Below are positions 25,792-34,299 of a stretch of DNA of 64,000 bases, in pieces. Numbering within the stretch: position 1 is the first letter of the stretch; each line of letters begins with the position of its first letter. The stretch lies in assembly GCA_949840805.1 (NCBI GenBank), contig CATKXR010000017.1, positions 1 through 64,000 on the forward strand, given 5' to 3'. The notes below the pieces were generated by a model that saw only the letters and a list, made by a program, of their open reading frames with translations, ran no database searches and was not told the origin of the DNA. The stretch is from an uncultured Lachnospiraceae bacterium. GTDB lineage: Bacteria > Bacillota > Clostridia > Lachnospirales > Lachnospiraceae. A program made the translations under genes and the position numbers.

Positions 25792-26474
25792 TGGGTGTTT
25801 TGGGCAAAAAACATATGCTGAAATTCGACCCTCGGACAGAACTGCTGTTTCTGGTGCTGGCAAATGTAGTGGCTTTTACCCAGCATTCCCTATGGGTTGA
25901 GATTACATGGGTGGTTTTGCTGCTCCTGCTGATCATTGCCTGCGGCTGCACAAAAGCCGCAGGCAGGCTGGCATTTGCTTTTGGACTCTGCCTGTTCCTG
26001 CAGCATTATGTTTTCCCAAACGGGCCGAAGATTTTAGCGAGCAGCTTTACCGTCCTGGTTTCTTATGCGAGAAAGGTTTTTCCATGCCTGATTGTGGGGA
26101 CCCTGATATTACAGAAGACGTCTGTCAGGGAGCTTATGGGTGCCCTGCGCAGATGCCATATTCCGCAGGGGCTGATCATCCCGCTTTCCGTAACCATCCG
26201 CTATTTTCCTGCTTTAAAGGAAGAAGTGGGGTACATAAGGGATGCCATGAAGCTGCGGAACATCCATGGGATGCAAAAAATAGAGTGCCTGCTTGTCCCG
26301 GTCATGATCTCAGCAACAACAACTGCGGAGGAACTGTCTGCTGCAGCTGTCACAAGGGGGATTGAAAACCCGGCACATAGAACAAGCATGGTCGAAATGA
26401 AATTTGGCGTGCAGGACTTTTTATGCCTGGCATTCGGCGCTATCTTTTGTTTTGTCTCGGTTACGGCAGGATAG
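25791..26474 (+). CDS. ECF transporter transmembrane (T) component, cassette 3
   Basis: The 227-residue protein is shorter than the other two T components (257 and 258). It has the KFDPRTELLFLVLANVV motif, about five helices and coupling segments near RDAMKLRNIH and AAVTRGIENPAHRT. The ATG at 25791 overlaps the S stop and is preferred to GTG 25788. Confidence 0.88.
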   Translation: MGVLGKKHMLKFDPRTELLFLVLANVVAFTQHSLWVEITWVVLLLLLIIACGCTKAAGRLAFAFGLCLFLQHYVFPNGPKILASSFTVLVSYARKVFPCLIVGTLILQKTSVRELMGALRRCHIPQGLIIPLSVTIRYFPALKEEVGYIRDAMKLRNIHGMQKIECLLVPVMISATTTAEELSAAAVTRGIENPAHRTSMVEMKFGVQDFLCLAFGAIFCFVSVTAG

Positions 26475-26486
26475 GAGGTGCGGCTC

Positions 26487-27890
26487 GTGGTAGATATACA
26501 GGATGTTTCTTTTGCATACGAGAAAGAACAGGGGACTCTCTCCCATGTTGATCTGCAGATCGAGCAGGGTGAGTGTGTGCTTCTCTGCGGGGAAAGCGGG
26601 TGCGGCAAGACAACGGTGACAAAGCTGGTCAACGGCCTGATCCCCCATTTTGTGGAGGGCGGCGCTTTATCAGGCAGGGCATCTGTAAACGGGATGGAGA
26701 TTTCGGATACGGAGATGTACCGTCTGGCGGAGCAGGTTGGCTCCGTGTTCCAGAACCCCAAGTCACAGTTTTTCAATATTGATTCTGACAGCGAGATCAC
26801 GTTCGGGTTGGAAAATGCGGGCGTTGCCCCGGAGAAGATAAAAGAGCGGGTTGAAGCCACGGTTTCGGCGTTAAAGATTGAAGCACTTCTTGGGAGGAAT
26901 ATTTTCTCCATGTCAGGAGGGGAAAAACAGAGCCTTGCTTTTGCAAGCGTTTATGCCATGAACCCGTCTGTGTTTGTGCTGGATGAGCCGACGGCAAATC
27001 TGGATGAGGAGGCAATTGATATCCTGCGGAGGCAGATCATGCAGATCAAAAAAGAGGGGCGGACGGTCATTGTTGCGGAGCATCGTCTGTATTTCCTGAT
27101 GGATCTGATAGACCGTGCCGTATTCCTGCAGGACGGAAAGATCATTCGGATTTTTTCGGGGGATGAATTCAGAGGAATCCCGGAACAGCAGCGTATCCGT
27201 ATGGGGCTGCGGAGTTTCACTGACCCTGTGATGGAGCTGCCATGTGCCAGGCCGCCCGGAACGAAGGACGGTCTGTCGGTAGAAACTCTCTCCTGCGCAT
27301 TTGACGGGCGGAGGGTATTTGAGGGGATCAGCTTTTCTGCAAGCCCTGGAGAGGTGCTTGGGATCGTAGGATATAACGGGGCGGGCAAGACTACGCTGAC
27401 GCGGTGCCTGTGCGGTCTGTTAAGGGAAGAAGACGGGACTGTCCGGCTTGACGGGAAAGCCCTGAACCGTAAGCAGCGGAACAGGGCGTGTAGCCTTGTC
27501 ATGCAGGATGTGAACCACCAGCTTTTCTCGGACAGCGTATGGGATGAATGCGAGCTGTCCATGCCGGAGACCAGGGCAGAAGAGATAGAAAAAACTCTGA
27601 AAGCCTTTGACCTGCTGGAATATAAGGATCGCCATCCAATGGCGCTGTCGGGAGGGCAGAAGCAGCGTCTGGCCGTGGCAACTGCCATCCTTTCAGGAAA
27701 ACGGCTCCTGGTATTTGACGAACCTACCAGCGGGCTGGATTACAGGCATATGCTGGGGGTGGGCCGTATGATCCGGGAGCTGGCGGAGCATGGCTGTATT
27801 GTGCTGGTGGTTTCCCATGACAGGGAGTTCATGGAGAAAGCCTGTGACCGCATTTTTGCAATGGACGGAAGGAGGGATATGGATGGATGA
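26487..27890 (+). CDS. ECF transporter double ATPase (A component), cassette 3
   Basis: The 467-residue protein has two ATPase domains. Domain 1 has Walker A GESGCGKTT, signature MSGGEKQS and Walker B VFVLDEPTANLD. Domain 2 has Walker A GYNGAGKTT, signature LSGGQKQR and Walker B LLVFDEPTSGLD. The GTG at 26487 (MVDIQDVSFAYE) is chosen over 26478 because AGGAGGT ends seven bases before it. Unlike cassette 2 it has no inserted repeat after the A-loop. Confidence 0.9.
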   Translation: MVDIQDVSFAYEKEQGTLSHVDLQIEQGECVLLCGESGCGKTTVTKLVNGLIPHFVEGGALSGRASVNGMEISDTEMYRLAEQVGSVFQNPKSQFFNIDSDSEITFGLENAGVAPEKIKERVEATVSALKIEALLGRNIFSMSGGEKQSLAFASVYAMNPSVFVLDEPTANLDEEAIDILRRQIMQIKKEGRTVIVAEHRLYFLMDLIDRAVFLQDGKIIRIFSGDEFRGIPEQQRIRMGLRSFTDPVMELPCARPPGTKDGLSVETLSCAFDGRRVFEGISFSASPGEVLGIVGYNGAGKTTLTRCLCGLLREEDGTVRLDGKALNRKQRNRACSLVMQDVNHQLFSDSVWDECELSMPETRAEEIEKTLKAFDLLEYKDRHPMALSGGQKQRLAVATAILSGKRLLVFDEPTSGLDYRHMLGVGRMIRELAEHGCIVLVVSHDREFMEKACDRIFAMDGRRDMDG

Positions 27891-28836
27891 GTTTCTGCTT
27901 ACGAGCGATACCAGCGTGAAGTTGGCGGAAAATAATGGATGTAGTGTGTACCAGTTCCGAAACGAGACAGGCGAAGGGACGATCACCATCTATGAAGTTT
28001 TTCCGGGAGTCAGCCTTTCCTACAATGATTTTCATATCCGTTATTATGACAGCGAGTTCAAACCGGATCGAAACCTCTTCTGCATCGATCATTGCAGGGA
28101 GGGGCGGCTGGAATACCCAGCAGCGGATGATGCCTATTCTTATGTGGAAGCAGGGGACCTGAAGCTGGATCGCAGGCTTACTCATACAGGGCATTTTGAG
28201 ATGCCATTGTCCCATTATCATGGCGCGATGGTATCGTTTGATATGGATGCGGCCTGCAGGTCCCTGCCACAGGAAGTGAAGGATTTTCCCGTGAACCTGC
28301 GGGCATTACAGGAAAAGTTCTGCGGCGGCATTTATCCTTATGTGGTGCATAGTGCCGAATCCATTGAACACATTTTCGGGGAGCTGTATGCGGTGCCGGA
28401 AAAGATCAAGCGGCCTTATTTTAAGATCAAGATCCTGGAACTGCTGCTGTATCTGGAGGCACTGGAACTGCCGGACAGCCCTGCCGATAAGCCGTATTTT
28501 TATCGGACGCAGGTTGAAAAGGCCAAGGCGGTGCAGCAGTTCCTGGTGGGGCATATGGATGAGAATTTCACGCAGGAAGAGTTGTCCCGCCGTTTTGATA
28601 TCCCGCTGACACCCCTTAAAAACTGCTTTAAATCAGTTTTTGGGGCGAGCATCGGCAGCTACCTTCTGGAGTACCGGATGAACCAGGCGGCAGTTTTTTT
28701 AAGGACAAAGCGGGAAATGAGTGTGGCGGAGATTGCCGGGCGCGTGGGATATGACAGCCCAAGCAAGTTTGCGGCAGCTTTCCGCAGGAAAATGAGAATG
28801 TCGCCGATGGATTATCGGAATCGCCTGCAGCAGTAG
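27883..28836 (+). CDS. AraC-family transcriptional regulator, cassette 3
   Basis: The 317-residue protein has a C-terminal AraC domain (second helix-turn-helix MSVAEIAGRVGYDSPSKFAA, then FRRKMRMSPMDYR). It starts inside the end of the A gene (ATGGATGGATGA overlap) behind GGAGGGA. Here the regulator lies between the ECF and ABC genes, whereas in cassette 1 it leads and in cassette 2 it is divergent. Its domain for ligand sensing resembles that of the other two. Confidence 0.85.
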   Translation: MDEFLLTSDTSVKLAENNGCSVYQFRNETGEGTITIYEVFPGVSLSYNDFHIRYYDSEFKPDRNLFCIDHCREGRLEYPAADDAYSYVEAGDLKLDRRLTHTGHFEMPLSHYHGAMVSFDMDAACRSLPQEVKDFPVNLRALQEKFCGGIYPYVVHSAESIEHIFGELYAVPEKIKRPYFKIKILELLLYLEALELPDSPADKPYFYRTQVEKAKAVQQFLVGHMDENFTQEELSRRFDIPLTPLKNCFKSVFGASIGSYLLEYRMNQAAVFLRTKREMSVAEIAGRVGYDSPSKFAAAFRRKMRMSPMDYRNRLQQ

Positions 28837-28860
28837 GAAGGGGAATATTTATACCAGAAA

Positions 28861-28953
28861 AAGAATTTGTCTGATCGGGGTAAAATGGGCGGTATGGAGC
28901 GGAAAGCGGCTTCCGAAAGCGTTAAGATTAAGAATGGTTAGTGAAAACTATCC
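28861..28953 (+). promoter_or_regulatory. Conserved leader with operator before cassette 3 ABC pair
   Basis: A 90-base stretch (TTTGTCTGATCGGGGTAAAA ... ATGGAGCGGAAAGCGGC ... AAGAATGG) matches 17329-17420. It ends in GGTTAG-TGAAAA-CTATCC (28936-28953), the island operator with one changed base. It separates the AraC gene from the ABC genes and so probably gives them their own control. Confidence 0.65.
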
Positions 28954-28994
28954 CTTCTTATTTTTTAATTATGAGCAGGGCATTTTTAGTTTCA

Positions 28995-29075
28995 TCATAT
29001 GCGGCGATAGCCGTAAAGCGAGGAAAAACGCAGGTTTTTCGAGTTTACCTTGCGAATTTAGCTGTAGAAGGAAGG
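28995..29075. repeat. Hairpin-type intergenic repeat related to 15528-15610
   Basis: It contains GCGGCGATAGCCG, then GCGAGGAAAAACGC and GTTTTTCGAGTTTACC, ending ATTTAGCTG. This is the same modular pattern (CGAG-poly-A-GC... GC-poly-T-CGAG) as the tail of the cassette 2 P-type gene. It is an imperfect copy, non-coding here. Confidence 0.45.
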
Positions 29076-29084
29076 AGAAGATAT

Positions 29085-30959
29085 ATGAGCGAACAAAATT
29101 TGTCTTTAGGCAGACAGGTTAAAAAGCAGAATTTTTTATCCTGCCTGCTGTCTTATGCCCGTGCGGGGAAACGGAAGCTGATTTTATCGGTGGTTCTGTC
29201 CGTGATCAGCATTACGGCGGGGCTTGTGCCTTACTATTGTTTTTACCGCATCCTTGTCCTGTTTTTAAATGGAGAGGTTTCGGTTTCAGGGATCTGGTCA
29301 TGGAGTCTCCTGGCACTTGCCGCCTATGCGGGGAAGGTGCTTTGTTTCGGGCTGTCCACCACGGCGAGCCATACAGCAGCGTATCACATTCTGGAAGGCT
29401 TGAGAAACCGTGTGGCGGATCGCTTTCTGCACGCACCGTTGGGGGAAGCGGCGAAGCACAGTATTGGGGAGATCAAGGGGATCATGGTTGATAAGATTGA
29501 GGACATTGAGCCGCCCCTTGCCCATCTGATCCCGGAAGGCAGCGGACATATCGTACTGCCGCTGATGAGCATGGCGGCGCTTACGGCGATCGACTGGCGG
29601 CTGTTTCTTGCGTCCCTGGTCACTTTTCCCCTTTCCTTCCTCTGCATGGGGCTGACCTTCAAGATCAGCGGGAAAAGCTATGACACCTACAATGGATCCC
29701 TCGCACAGATGAACAGCAACATTGTGGAGTATGTGGAGGGGATCGAGGTCATCAAGGCATTTGGACGGACCGGGGAATCCTATGGGAAATTCTCCTCTGC
29801 CATTTTAAATTACAGGACATTTGTAATTAAATGGCTTTCCTCCACCTGGGTGACCATGAAGCTGGCCTTTGCCCTGTTCCCGTCCACGCTGTTAGGAGTC
29901 CTGCCTGCGGCACTCCTGCTGGGGGCAGGAGGGACAATCACAGCGGCGCAGGCGGCGCTCGCTGTCATGCTGTCCATGTCCATGGTAGGCTCCCTTGCGA
30001 AGCTGGAGGTATTTTCCAATGAGATCAAAAAGATGCAGATGACGGTGGAGGAACTGCAGGAATATCTGGAAATGCCGGAACTGCCGGAAAAAGGGCAGGA
30101 TGTAAAACTGAAAGGCTATGATGTGGAACTGAAAGATGTCCGTTTTTCCTATGAAGAGGACGAGGTGCTGCACGGTGTTTCCTTAAAACTGCCCCAGGGC
30201 AGCTTTACCGCGTTGGTGGGGCCGTCCGGCGGGGGAAAGTCCACAGTGGCAAGGCTGGTCTCCCGGTTTTACGATGTGTCTGCCGGGGGCATTTCCATCG
30301 GCGGGGTGGATATACGGGAACTGCCCCTTGCACAGCTTTCCGGCATGATCAGTTTTGTGGCACAGGATAATTTCCTGTTCCGCTGCTCCATCAAGGAAAA
30401 TATCCGTATGGGAAATCCGGACGCGAGTGATGAGCAGGTGTTTGCAGCGGCAAGGGCGGCGCAGTGTGAGGAATTTATCAGAAAGCTGCCAAATGGCTAT
30501 GACACACCTGCGGGCGAAGCGGGCAGGCGGCTGTCGGGCGGGGAGAAACAGCGTATCGCCATTGCAAGGATGACGCTAAAGGATTCGCCGATCATCATAC
30601 TGGACGAAGCAACCGCCTTCACCGATCCGGAGAATGAGGATAAGATACAAAAGAGTATCCGGGAACTGGCAAAGGGAAAGCACCCTTCAGGCATACCTGG
30701 ATGCCAGGGTCTGCCCCAGCGAAAGCGAGGGCATTCGGTAGAACAGAGGAAAACGCTGCTTGTCATTGCCCACAGGCTTTCCACGATTAAAAACGCAGAC
30801 AATATCGTGGTGTTGGAGAACGGAAAGCTGGTGGCGCAGGGGAGGCAGGAAGAACTGCTGATGGGCTGCCCGCTGTACCGGAAGATGTGGGAGTCCCATA
30901 TTGGCGCAAAGAACTGGTCAGTAGGAAAGCAGGGAAAGGAGGCAGAAGCAAATGTTTAA
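29085..30959 (+). CDS. ABC transporter, fused membrane-ATPase, P-type subunit, cassette 3
   Basis: The 624-residue protein starts at 29085 behind GGAAGGAG; upstream in-frame codons run into the operator. It has a six-helix membrane domain, then an ATPase with Walker A GPSGGGKST, signature LSGGEKQR and Walker B IIILDEATAFTDPENE. Between KGK and TLLVIAHR, where paralogues are continuous, 24 extra residues (30681-30752) are inserted, rich in Pro, Gly, Gln and Arg. The insert sits just before the H-loop strand, so it could disturb ATP hydrolysis or be looped out. The D-loop is of the non-canonical P type. Confidence 0.85.
   Translation: MSEQNLSLGRQVKKQNFLSCLLSYARAGKRKLILSVVLSVISITAGLVPYYCFYRILVLFLNGEVSVSGIWSWSLLALAAYAGKVLCFGLSTTASHTAAYHILEGLRNRVADRFLHAPLGEAAKHSIGEIKGIMVDKIEDIEPPLAHLIPEGSGHIVLPLMSMAALTAIDWRLFLASLVTFPLSFLCMGLTFKISGKSYDTYNGSLAQMNSNIVEYVEGIEVIKAFGRTGESYGKFSSAILNYRTFVIKWLSSTWVTMKLAFALFPSTLLGVLPAALLLGAGGTITAAQAALAVMLSMSMVGSLAKLEVFSNEIKKMQMTVEELQEYLEMPELPEKGQDVKLKGYDVELKDVRFSYEEDEVLHGVSLKLPQGSFTALVGPSGGGKSTVARLVSRFYDVSAGGISIGGVDIRELPLAQLSGMISFVAQDNFLFRCSIKENIRMGNPDASDEQVFAAARAAQCEEFIRKLPNGYDTPAGEAGRRLSGGEKQRIAIARMTLKDSPIIILDEATAFTDPENEDKIQKSIRELAKGKHPSGIPGCQGLPQRKRGHSVEQRKTLLVIAHRLSTIKNADNIVVLENGKLVAQGRQEELLMGCPLYRKMWESHIGAKNWSVGKQGKEAEANV
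30681..30752 (+). repeat. 72-bp in-frame insertion in the ABC ATPase domain
   Basis: The insertion lies between GGAAAG and GAGGAAA, so a GGAAA repeat flanks it. It contains two small inverted repeats, GGCAT-ACCTGG-ATGCC and TGCCC...GGGCA. The size is a multiple of three and the frame is kept. None of the other seven ABC paralogues in the window has it. Confidence 0.75.
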
Positions 30960-32802
30960 GACATTAAAACGGATCATAGACTGGTGCGGTGAATTTAAAG
31001 GGAAATTATACGCCGGGTTTGCATTCTCCTTTTTTTCCCATTTGTTTGCCGCTATGCCGGTGATGGTGGCGGCGTATACCGTAGGGCTTTTACTTACATC
31101 CGCCAGGGAAGGGACTGCTTTTGATAAAAAATGGGCAGGCATCAGCTTTGTAGTGATTGCCCTGCTGGTCATCCTGCGGTTTTTCTTTGACTATATGCGT
31201 TCCCGTTTTCAGGAGGCTATCAGCTATGAGCTTGTGGCAAAAGACCGGCTTGCCATTGGGGATGCATTAAAGCGGGTATCCCTTGGGTATTTCCAGAAAA
31301 ACAGCACGGGGGATATTTTAAATTCGATCACCACAGGCTTAAATACACTGGAAAACATGGGGATCCGCATGATCGACAATTTTGTGGGAGGATACCTGAA
31401 TTTTCTTGTCATTTTTCTGAGCCTGCTTATGTTTTCACCATTTACGGCACTGATTGCATTGGCTGGTGCGGCAGTTTCGTTCCTGTTCCTTCTGCTGGTG
31501 TCAAAACACAGTGTAAGGAATGCCCCGAAGGAGGCAGAGGCAGGGCGGAAGCTGTCCGGGGCAGTGCTGGAGTATGCCCGTGGACTGCCAACTGTGAAAT
31601 CTTTTGGGCAGGGCGGTGTATCACAGCAGTCCATGAAGGAGGCAGTCAGGGAGAACCGTGATATCCGTCTGAAAATAGAATATGGATTTACTCCGGCAAA
31701 CTGCGGACATCTTCTGGCGCTGAAAACCGCATCGGTATTCCTGGCTGCGGCTGCCTGCCTTCTCTGCCTTGCCGGGAGCATGGAGATGCCGGTCATGCTG
31801 ATGTTTGTGTTCTTTTCTTTCGGCATTTTTGGTTCCCTTGAGCCGGTCAGCGACAGCGCCCATGTGCTGGGCATCATCAATACAGCGATGGATCAGATCA
31901 ACGCGCTGAAGGAGGAAAACTATATTGACCGTGACGGGAAGGATATCGTCCTTTCAGATTTCGGGATAGAATTCTGCCATGTGGATTTTGGATATGAGGA
32001 GAATTGCTGCACTGCGCCAAGAGAGGATGGCCTGGGCCACGAGGTGAGTCTGACAGAGCGAGAAGGCGGCCTGGGCCGTGAGGAAGGAAATGCTGGGAGA
32101 ACGGTGCTTAAGGATGTTAGCTTTACCATACCAGAAAAAACTTCCACTGCCATTGTCGGGCCTTCCGGCAGCGGAAAGACGACCATCTGTAATTTAATCG
32201 CCCGTTTTTATGACGTACAGACGGGCAGTATCCGTGTGGGCGGACACGATGTGCGGGAATTTACTTGTGACAGCCTGTTAAAAAATATATCCATGGTATT
32301 TCAGAATGTGTATCTGTTCCACGACACGATCCGGAACAATATCCGTTTCGGAAGGCCGGATGCCACAGAGGAAGAAGTCATAGCGGCGGCAAAGGCGGCG
32401 AGATGTCATGATTTCATCGTATCGCTGCCGCAAGGATATGATACGGTAGTCGGCGAGGGCGGCGGTACACTGTCCGGCGGCGAAAAGCAGAGGATTTCGA
32501 TTGCCAGGGCCATACTGAAAAATGCACCGATCATCATCCTTGATGAGGCAACCGCCAGCGTGGATCCGGAGAACGAGCATCTGATCCAGGAAGCCATATC
32601 TGAACTGACCCATGGGAAGACGATCATCACGATCGCTCACAGGCTGGCAACGATTGAGAATGCGGATCAGATCCTTGTGATCGATGGAGGAACTGTAGCG
32701 CAGAGGGGAACCCATAAGGAACTTTTGGGACAGGAGGGAACCTATAGAGAGTTTGTGCGGATCAGAGAGCAGGCGGAAGGCTGGCAAATCTACAGGACAT
32801 AG
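30952..32802 (+). CDS. ABC transporter, fused membrane-ATPase, Q-type subunit, cassette 3
   Basis: The 616-residue protein overlaps the P-type gene by eight bases. Its six-helix membrane domain leads to an ATPase with Walker A GPSGSGKTT, signature LSGGEKQR, Walker B IIILDEATASVDPENE and H-loop TIAHR. After the A-loop (GYEENCC) about 30 residues carry two repeat units (REDGLGHE and REGGLGRE, 32021-32083). This is the same inserted element as in cassette 2, again at the same structural site. Confidence 0.88.
   Translation: MFKTLKRIIDWCGEFKGKLYAGFAFSFFSHLFAAMPVMVAAYTVGLLLTSAREGTAFDKKWAGISFVVIALLVILRFFFDYMRSRFQEAISYELVAKDRLAIGDALKRVSLGYFQKNSTGDILNSITTGLNTLENMGIRMIDNFVGGYLNFLVIFLSLLMFSPFTALIALAGAAVSFLFLLLVSKHSVRNAPKEAEAGRKLSGAVLEYARGLPTVKSFGQGGVSQQSMKEAVRENRDIRLKIEYGFTPANCGHLLALKTASVFLAAAACLLCLAGSMEMPVMLMFVFFSFGIFGSLEPVSDSAHVLGIINTAMDQINALKEENYIDRDGKDIVLSDFGIEFCHVDFGYEENCCTAPREDGLGHEVSLTEREGGLGREEGNAGRTVLKDVSFTIPEKTSTAIVGPSGSGKTTICNLIARFYDVQTGSIRVGGHDVREFTCDSLLKNISMVFQNVYLFHDTIRNNIRFGRPDATEEEVIAAAKAARCHDFIVSLPQGYDTVVGEGGGTLSGGEKQRISIARAILKNAPIIILDEATASVDPENEHLIQEAISELTHGKTIITIAHRLATIENADQILVIDGGTVAQRGTHKELLGQEGTYREFVRIREQAEGWQIYRT
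32021..32083 (+). repeat. In-frame repeat copies 4a and 4b
   Basis: GAGAGGATGGCCTGGGCCAC (32021-32040) matches the end of copy 1. The segment from 32052 matches the core of copies 2 and 3 (AAGGCGGCCTGGGCCGTGA). Both are in frame and encode (R)E-D/G-GLG-H/R peptides. Confidence 0.75.
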
Positions 32803-33139
32803 AGAATCTTCCCGTTCTCCTGCATGAGAATGGATCTTTATGCAAAAAAGGAGCGGGAGTCTTCATGACTGCCGCTCTTTAACTGCCGTGATCTATGCCC
32901 GTTTATCTCTTATCGATACATATTCTGTGATGACATCAACACATTTTTGAATACCAATAGAACTGTCAAGGCAAAGCTCATTTTGATGTGGGTCGCCCCA
33001 TTACTTGCGCAAAGCACAGTATGGTGTGACCAGTGAGGAAGAGCATAGGAGCAGATCCAGGTTTGAATTGCTGGCGGTTAACAGCATAAAAAGTGAATCT
33101 TAAATGAGAAAGATTCTCAATACTATAGTTCTGCGCAAA
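32803..33139. other. Intergenic region with a possible cytidylate-kinase-like remnant
   Basis: No intact gene lies here. On the minus strand, about 33007-32897 reads WGDPHQNELCLDSSIGIQ and continues to a stop, resembling the C-terminus of cytidylate-kinase-like proteins but with a stop just upstream. This is a weak call. A Fur-box-like palindrome lies at 33105-33119. Confidence 0.35.
33105..33119. promoter_or_regulatory. Fur-box-like palindrome
   Basis: TGAGAAA-G-ATTCTCA fits the 7-1-7 Fur box (TGAGAAT-N-ATTCTCA) with one mismatch. It lies 20 bases upstream of the -35 of the Fur-like gene. Confidence 0.55.
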
Positions 33140-33194
33140 TTGACATAGAAGAGAAAAAAATGATATACTGATTTGTGGTTAGCCAAAACTAACT
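33140..33194 (+). promoter_or_regulatory. Promoter and DtxR-type operator of the Fur/P-type ATPase operon
   Basis: TTGACA (33140-33145), 18 bases, TATACT (33164-33169). GGTTAG-CCAAAA-CTAACT (33177-33194) begins seven bases later, the same geometry as at 19840. A second near-palindrome, ACAATTATCATTATTGT (33206-33222), lies in the leader and resembles Fur-family boxes. Confidence 0.78.
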
Positions 33195-33254
33195 TCCGTT
33201 TGTATACAATTATCATTATTGTGGAAATGGATTAGAATCGGAGTGTGAAAAGGA

Positions 33255-33842
33255 ATGGGGGAGTTAGAGCGCCAGGATCAGTTTATGAAAGCAGGGGAAA
33301 ATTACCAGAGGACCAAAATGCAGGAAGAGATGATCTTCCGGAAGCTGAAGGATATGGGCTGCCGTGTGACAAAACAAAGGCGGATCCTTTTAAATGTGAT
33401 CTTACAGGAGGAATGCGCCAGCTGTAAGGAGATTTATTATAAAGCCAGAAAAGAAGATCCTAAGATCGGTGCCGCTACGGTATATCGGATGATCAATCTA
33501 TTAGAAGAGATTGGAGCCATCAGCAGAAATAACATGTATACCATCCCTGAAGCTGCTTTGTCCGGATCGGGATGGGGGAAATGTCCGGTCGGGGGAGCTG
33601 TCTGTGTGGGGCAGGGGAAGAAGATTGCCTGTGTGATTGAATTGGATGACCATACATCCTGCTGTCTTTCTGCTGAGGAATGCTGTCTGGTTATGACAAA
33701 AGGACTCAAAGCCTGCGGTTATATCCAATGCCAGAATGTTAAAAACATTTTGCTGCCTGCCAGCCTGGAAATGAAAGAACAGGAGAAAACAGGTACTGTA
33801 ATTGAGAGAATTTCTCAACAGGGAAAAAGCGATGGAAAGTAA
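33255..33842 (+). CDS. Fur-family-like regulator with Cys-rich C-terminus
   Basis: Residues about 28-95 of this 195-residue protein are a Fur-type winged helix (CRVTKQRRILLNVILQ ... IGAATVYRMINLLEEIGAI). The C-terminal half is unlike normal Fur: the HHH metal cluster and paired CxxC are missing. It carries about nine Cys (GKCPVGGAVC, TSCC, EECC, ACGYIQC). It probably senses metal or redox state by a different set of ligands. The first ATG (33255) has only a weak site, so the start could be further in. It heads the operon of the P-type ATPase and is likely its regulator. Confidence 0.75.
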   Translation: MGELERQDQFMKAGENYQRTKMQEEMIFRKLKDMGCRVTKQRRILLNVILQEECASCKEIYYKARKEDPKIGAATVYRMINLLEEIGAISRNNMYTIPEAALSGSGWGKCPVGGAVCVGQGKKIACVIELDDHTSCCLSAEECCLVMTKGLKACGYIQCQNVKNILLPASLEMKEQEKTGTVIERISQQGKSDGK

Positions 33843-33885
33843 GTATCCCATACATTATAATGAACATCACATAAGGAGGTGTCGC

Positions 33886-33966
33886 ATGAAAAACCACAGA
33901 TTCTGGGCGTGGGCTGCCGTGATCTGCATGATCATGACATTCTACACCGGCTACAAACACAAATAA
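33886..33966 (+). CDS. 26-residue membrane micro-protein
   Basis: A perfect AAGGAGGTG precedes ATG 33886. The product (MKNHRFWAWAAVICMIMTFY then TGYKHK) is a single hydrophobic helix with basic ends. It looks like the small conserved proteins (I believe the DUF6219 group) that accompany metal P-type ATPases in Clostridia. It may be an accessory subunit of the pump encoded downstream. Confidence 0.7.
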   Translation: MKNHRFWAWAAVICMIMTFYTGYKHK

Positions 33967-33987
33967 GAGAAGGAGGAACTGCTTACT

Positions 33988-34299
33988 ATGATGGACATGT
34001 TCTGTAAATTGGATGGAAAGAAGACGGGGATTTTTGCGGCCGGGGTTCTGTTCGGGACAGCCGGTATCAAAATATTATCCAGTAAAGACGCGAAAAAGGT
34101 ATATGTCTCCTGCACTGCCGCTGTGCTCAGAGCAAAAGAATGCATCATGAGGACGGTCAGCGTTATCCAGGAAAACGCGGAGGATATCTATGAGGAAGCT
34201 CTGGAAGTGAATGAGAAAAGGGCGGCAGAGGAAACGGAATTTGAAGATGAAAGCGAAGCCCGTGATGATTTTCAGGAAACACCGGTTCCGGAAGTATGA
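33988..34299 (+). CDS. DUF6110-like membrane-anchored protein
   Basis: The 103-residue protein has one N-terminal hydrophobic segment (GIFAAGVLFGTAGIKILS), then a helix and an acidic tail rich in Glu and Asp. The pattern GVLFGTAGIKILSSKDAKK is what I recall for DUF6110 proteins, found next to heavy-metal ATPases. Its stop overlaps the ATPase start (ATGA), so the two are co-translated. The acidic tail could bind divalent metal. Confidence 0.75.
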   Translation: MMDMFCKLDGKKTGIFAAGVLFGTAGIKILSSKDAKKVYVSCTAAVLRAKECIMRTVSVIQENAEDIYEEALEVNEKRAAEETEFEDESEARDDFQETPVPEV

